From contig NZ_JAEOAH010000006.1 in NCBI RefSeq assembly GCF_016612995.1, positions 1 through 64,000 of the forward strand: a DNA stretch of 64,000 nt, in the 5' to 3' direction. Below the pieces are notes generated by a model. That model was not told the DNA's origin. It ran no database searches and saw nothing but the letters and a program-made list of their open reading frames with translations. How positions within the stretch are numbered: position 1 is the stretch's first letter; each line of letters starts with the position of its first letter. Position numbers and translations under genes: made by a program. The stretch is from Viridibacillus soli. Lineage in GTDB: Bacteria; Bacillota; Bacilli; Bacillales_A; Planococcaceae. This document shows positions 61,130 through 64,000 of the stretch, in pieces.

Positions 61130-62509
61130 ATGACATCGTCAATTTGGCTAGACAACCAAACACCTTTTTCAAGACCTTCACTCGAAGAATCGATCAAAAC
61201 AGATATCTGTATAATCGGCGGTGGCATCTCTGGCATATTAACAGCTTACTTCCTCTCAAAAGTAGGTAAAGAGGTTACGTTATTAGAAGGTAATACAATA
61301 TTATCAGGTGCTACCGGCCATTCTACAGGGAAGGTAACAGCACAGCAAGGCCTATTATATAGTCAACTTATTGCTAAATTTGGTGTCGAAGCTGCTCAGC
61401 AATATTATGAGCTTAACCAGCATGCTGTGGAGCTATCATTTGATTTGGCAAATTCCGATTGTGTACAACATACTGATTCATTTTTATATACTCAAAAAGC
61501 TGAAGGAATAGCAGCTTTAGAAGATGAATGGCAAGCTTATAAGACACTTGGCATTCTAGGAGAGCTTAACGCTCACTGTGAGATTCCGTACGATGTTACT
61601 GGCTCCTTGAAAATGCCGAAGCAAGCACAAATTCATCCAGTACGTTTCGGGCAAACAATCGCTGAAAAGGCATTGCAAGCAGGTGCCAAATTATATGAAA
61701 ATTCCCGTGTGAAGAAGGTCAATATATTAAAACCATGTGTGGAACTCGAAAATGGTCATACTGTTTGCTATAACGAGCTTATTTTATGCTCACATTATCC
61801 ACTTGAAGCTATTATCGGTATGCAAATTTTAAAACTTGAAGTAACTCGTTCTTACTTAGTTGCCTTTGAAGCAAGTGAACTTTATAAAGGGCAATATTTA
61901 TCAGTCGACAAACCTGGACGTTCTCTTCGAACAACTTTAATTGATGACAAACCTTTTATATTACTAGCTGGTGACAGCCACCCTGCAGGTACTATTTCCA
62001 ATACATCCATGTATTATGAAGCTTTACAACTAGAGGCACAGGAGAAATTTGCAGCACCACAGTGCAACTATCACTGGTCAGCACAGGATCCCGAAACGGT
62101 GGATTTGATTCCGTATGTCGGGCAAATTAGTGCGCGTCTGCCGAATATTTGGATGGCATCCGGCTTTCGAAAATGGGGGTTAGCCAATTCAATTGTCGCA
62201 TCACAACTGCTGTGTGATGGGATTGTTGGTAAACCAAATGCTGGGCTCTCTCTGTATTCTCCTAAGCATACGAAATTTGGTGATGCCGTTATGCAGGCTT
62301 TGAAACTTGGCGGAAAAGTAACAAAAGATTTCGTGGGTGGTCATGTCGCGCGTCGTGCTATGCCTCGTTGTACTCATCTAGGCTGTAAAACAAGATGGAA
62401 TGAAGCGGATGAAACATGGGATTGTCCTTGCCATGGATCACGTTTTTCAAAGGATGGTGCAGTACTTGAGGGGCCTGCTGTTTATCCATTAGATTTAAGC
62501 GGACTATGA
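61130..62509 (+). CDS. FAD-dependent oxidoreductase with C-terminal Rieske domain
   Basis: The 459-residue protein has an N-terminal DAO-type FAD domain (GGGISG at 30-35, with GATGHSTGKVTAQQG) and a C-terminal Rieske [2Fe-2S] domain with CTHLGC (about 412-417) and CPCHGS (about 430-435). YhfW of B. subtilis has the same layout. The FAD reaction and electron partner are unknown. It follows AGGAGGTAC... as site, and ends near a terminator shared with ppaC. Confidence 0.92.
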   Translation: MTSSIWLDNQTPFSRPSLEESIKTDICIIGGGISGILTAYFLSKVGKEVTLLEGNTILSGATGHSTGKVTAQQGLLYSQLIAKFGVEAAQQYYELNQHAVELSFDLANSDCVQHTDSFLYTQKAEGIAALEDEWQAYKTLGILGELNAHCEIPYDVTGSLKMPKQAQIHPVRFGQTIAEKALQAGAKLYENSRVKKVNILKPCVELENGHTVCYNELILCSHYPLEAIIGMQILKLEVTRSYLVAFEASELYKGQYLSVDKPGRSLRTTLIDDKPFILLAGDSHPAGTISNTSMYYEALQLEAQEKFAAPQCNYHWSAQDPETVDLIPYVGQISARLPNIWMASGFRKWGLANSIVASQLLCDGIVGKPNAGLSLYSPKHTKFGDAVMQALKLGGKVTKDFVGGHVARRAMPRCTHLGCKTRWNEADETWDCPCHGSRFSKDGAVLEGPAVYPLDLSGL

Positions 62510-62523
62510 ATACTAATATGTAT

Positions 62524-62556
62524 AAAAAACGGCCTGATCATATGCGATCAGGCCGT
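62524..62556 (-). terminator. Terminator of ppaC
   Basis: Stem ACGGCCTGATC/GATCAGGCCGT followed by TTTTTT on the minus strand. Confidence 0.92.
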
Positions 62557-62573
62557 CTCCTCTTATATGAGGA

Positions 62574-63500
62574 TTATTTTAATGCACCCGTTAATGCTGG
62601 GACAATTTGTTTTTTACGCGAAACTACGCCTTTTAATAGCGCACGGTTATTATCCGCTGCAACGTTGAATGCTGCATACGCTTTTTCAGCTTGTGCACCA
62701 ATTGCAATAGCAACAGAATCATTGTTTAGAATATCAGTTACTACGAAGAAGAAAAGATCTAAACCTTTTTCTGCAACAGCGTTGTTTAATAAGACTTCCA
62801 GTTCAGCTTGGCGGTTTAAAACGTCAGTTACATCAACAGCATTTACTTGAGCGATGACAACTTTATGCTCACCCATGCTGAATTCTTTGGCATCAAGGGA
62901 AAGTAAATCTTCTAATGACTTGTCGCTTAAATCAGCACCTGCTTTTAACATTGCAAGACCATACTCAGCAGCATCAACATTTGCAATTTCAGCTAATTCA
63001 TTAGCCGCTTTGACGTCTTGCTCTGTGCATGTTGGTGATTTGAATAATAGTGTATCAGAGATGATTGCAGATAGCATAAGGCCTGCATAGTTAGCCGGAA
63101 TTTCAATTTCATTTTCTTTGAAGATTTTATTTAGAATAGTTGCTGTACAACCAACTGGTTCAGCACGGTAGTACAATGGATCAGCTGTTTCAAAGTTAGC
63201 GACTCGGTGGTGATCTATTACTTCAGTTACTTGAACTTCAGCGATATCATCAGCACTTTGTTGACGCTCGTTATGGTCAACTAAAATTACATGAGAAGTT
63301 TCTCCTGCAACTTTATCCACTAAGCGTGGTGCTTCAAAACCGAATTTTTCTAAAGCAAATGCTGTTTCATTGTTTAGCTCGCCAAGACGAACAGCTTCAG
63401 CGTCAACGCCTAGTTGTTTTTTTAAATATGCATATACTAACGCAGATGTGATTGTATCAGTATCTGGGTTTTTGTGTCCGAATACAAGTACTTTACTCAT
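62574..63500 (-). CDS. ppaC: Manganese-dependent inorganic pyrophosphatase
   Basis: The 308-residue DHH-family enzyme splits pyrophosphate. Metal ligands match the family: H9, D13, D15, D75, H97, H98 (DHH motif) and D149. The C-terminal [10 protein letters not shown] substrate segment is present. A perfect AGGAGGCA site precedes the ATG. Single-gene unit. Confidence 0.97.
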   Translation of the reverse strand: MSKVLVFGHKNPDTDTITSALVYAYLKKQLGVDAEAVRLGELNNETAFALEKFGFEAPRLVDKVAGETSHVILVDHNERQQSADDIAEVQVTEVIDHHRVANFETADPLYYRAEPVGCTATILNKIFKENEIEIPANYAGLMLSAIISDTLLFKSPTCTEQDVKAANELAEIANVDAAEYGLAMLKAGADLSDKSLEDLLSLDAKEFSMGEHKVVIAQVNAVDVTDVLNRQAELEVLLNNAVAEKGLDLFFFVVTDILNNDSVAIAIGAQAEKAYAAFNVAADNNRALLKGVVSRKKQIVPALTGALK

Positions 63501-63714
63501 ATAAATTTTGCCTCCTAGATTTCCCTAATTTCCGACTACATTTTATCATATATAGCACTGAAAAAGTATGATATGCACCTTATCGTTAATTAGTCAGTTC
63601 TCATCAAATTACTTTTCTAAAACATCAGGTGTGTTTTTCGGGAAACATTGGGTTATTATTTACCGTTAAAATGGTTTTTTTATGTTTAATATTAACGTAT
63701 GTTACTACATTTTT
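63501..63714. other. Intergenic region with nothing recognised
   Basis: A+T-rich bases upstream of ppaC; this holds its promoter region but no gene. Confidence 0.4.
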
Positions 63715-63845
63715 TAGTTGATTGTAGCGGAGGGTGCTCGACTCCTGCGGAAAATGCAAGCGAACCGAGACCTTGCACGGAGCGTAGCGTAGGAAGCGGC
63801 TCGGTCCTTGCCAGCGGGCGAGCATCCCGTAGCGGAAATTAACCC
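63715..63845. repeat. Probable dispersed intergenic element (CTCGACTCCTGCGG type)
   Basis: The GC-rich block within an A+T-rich region contains GTGCTCGACTCCTGCGG, GCGTAGCG, CGGCTCGGTCC, GCGGGCGAGCATCCCG and TAGCGGAAATTAA. Such blocks recur in Bacillales intergenic regions and are known to occur as noncoding dispersed repeats. Internal pairs (GTGCTCG/CGAGCAT; GAACCGAGACC/GGCTCGGTCC) suggest a folded RNA or DNA hairpin. No coding frame with a site was seen. Confidence 0.6.
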
Positions 63846-64000
63846 ACTTTAATAGTAAAGGTTAACATTGGTTAATCAACACGCCTGCTAAAACATATTA
63901 TTATCCTTACATTTCATTATATCAAGATAATTATATTTTTTTAAAATTAACATTATACTATTATCACGGAAGTGAATAGGCTTATTTATCTAACAAATTT
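63846..64000. other. Right-edge intergenic sequence
   Basis: A+T-rich bases to the window end; no gene or hairpin seen. Confidence 0.4.

Overview
The window is a chromosomal segment of a low-GC, Gram-positive member of the Bacillales. Signs are the strong AGGAGG-type ribosome binding sites, frequent TTG and GTG starts, MurB, Ddl, MurF, AcpS, Alr, EndoA and CshA genes of Bacillus type, and many lipoprotein signals. The gene order ddl-murF-cshA-ydbS-ydbT-rhomboid-acpS-ydcC-alr-mazE-mazF-(sigB locus)-tex-sprT-tRNAs is the order known from Bacillus subtilis. The rest of the window is not in that order. The overall picture suggests a Planococcaceae-like genus such as Solibacillus or Lysinibacillus; the genus is an inference. 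No phage, insertion sequence, CRISPR array or secretion cluster was seen.

Layout. 1-880: a leftward cluster of eight tRNA genes behind one strong promoter, apparently leading into an rRNA operon beyond the left edge. 900-16133: the conserved cell wall, lipid and RNA block on the minus strand. Here the sigma-B regulon locus that normally lies between mazF and tex survives only as short fragments of an rsbU-like phosphatase and of sigB. 16348-18678: a hypothetical gene, a RodA/FtsW-type protein and a 45-codon gene with its own terminator. 19134-22042: the copper module csoR-copZ-copA with two CsoR-like operators. 22168-27869: two MFS transporters, an XRE-TPR regulator with palindromic operators, and a GNAT-aminotransferase fusion. 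28025-34255: a DUF4097 protein, a cystine transporter, cardiolipin synthase, a carboxypeptidase and YidC. 34348-37958: AraC and LytTR regulators beside an acetyl-CoA hydrolase/CoA-transferase. 38084-42678: small enzymes, an SDR-TetR pair and a quinone-type dioxygenase. 42904-43577: a noncoding array of eight 82-bp units. 43592-48075: YpuA, CvfB, MntR, a ComFB-like protein and a two-domain acetyltransferase. 48105-50650: a cadmium-type ArsR/P-type ATPase pair with two operators. 50740-56762: peptidase, paired fluoride channels, penicillin acylase, ExoA and MurB. 56843-61015: a thiol/quinone stress region (HxlR regulator, VOC dioxygenase, YceI, azoreductase, DsbA-like). 61130-63500: a Rieske oxidoreductase and the Mn-dependent pyrophosphatase, followed by a gene-free tail with a probable dispersed repeat.

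What stands out is mostly regulatory and non-coding. (1) The sigma-B module is a fossil while mazEF next to it is intact and has its own terminator. (2) Near-identical MhqR-type boxes precede three separated genes (dioxygenase 42.7 kb, YceI 58.2 kb, azoreductase 60.2 kb), implying a quinone-response regulon controlled by a regulator outside the window. (3) Several intergenic regions carry short words repeated every 20-21 bp, and one has grown into a higher-order 82-bp tandem array. (4) A 20-nt sequence is shared exactly by the 3' ends of two unrelated genes. These repeats are the best candidates for something undescribed.
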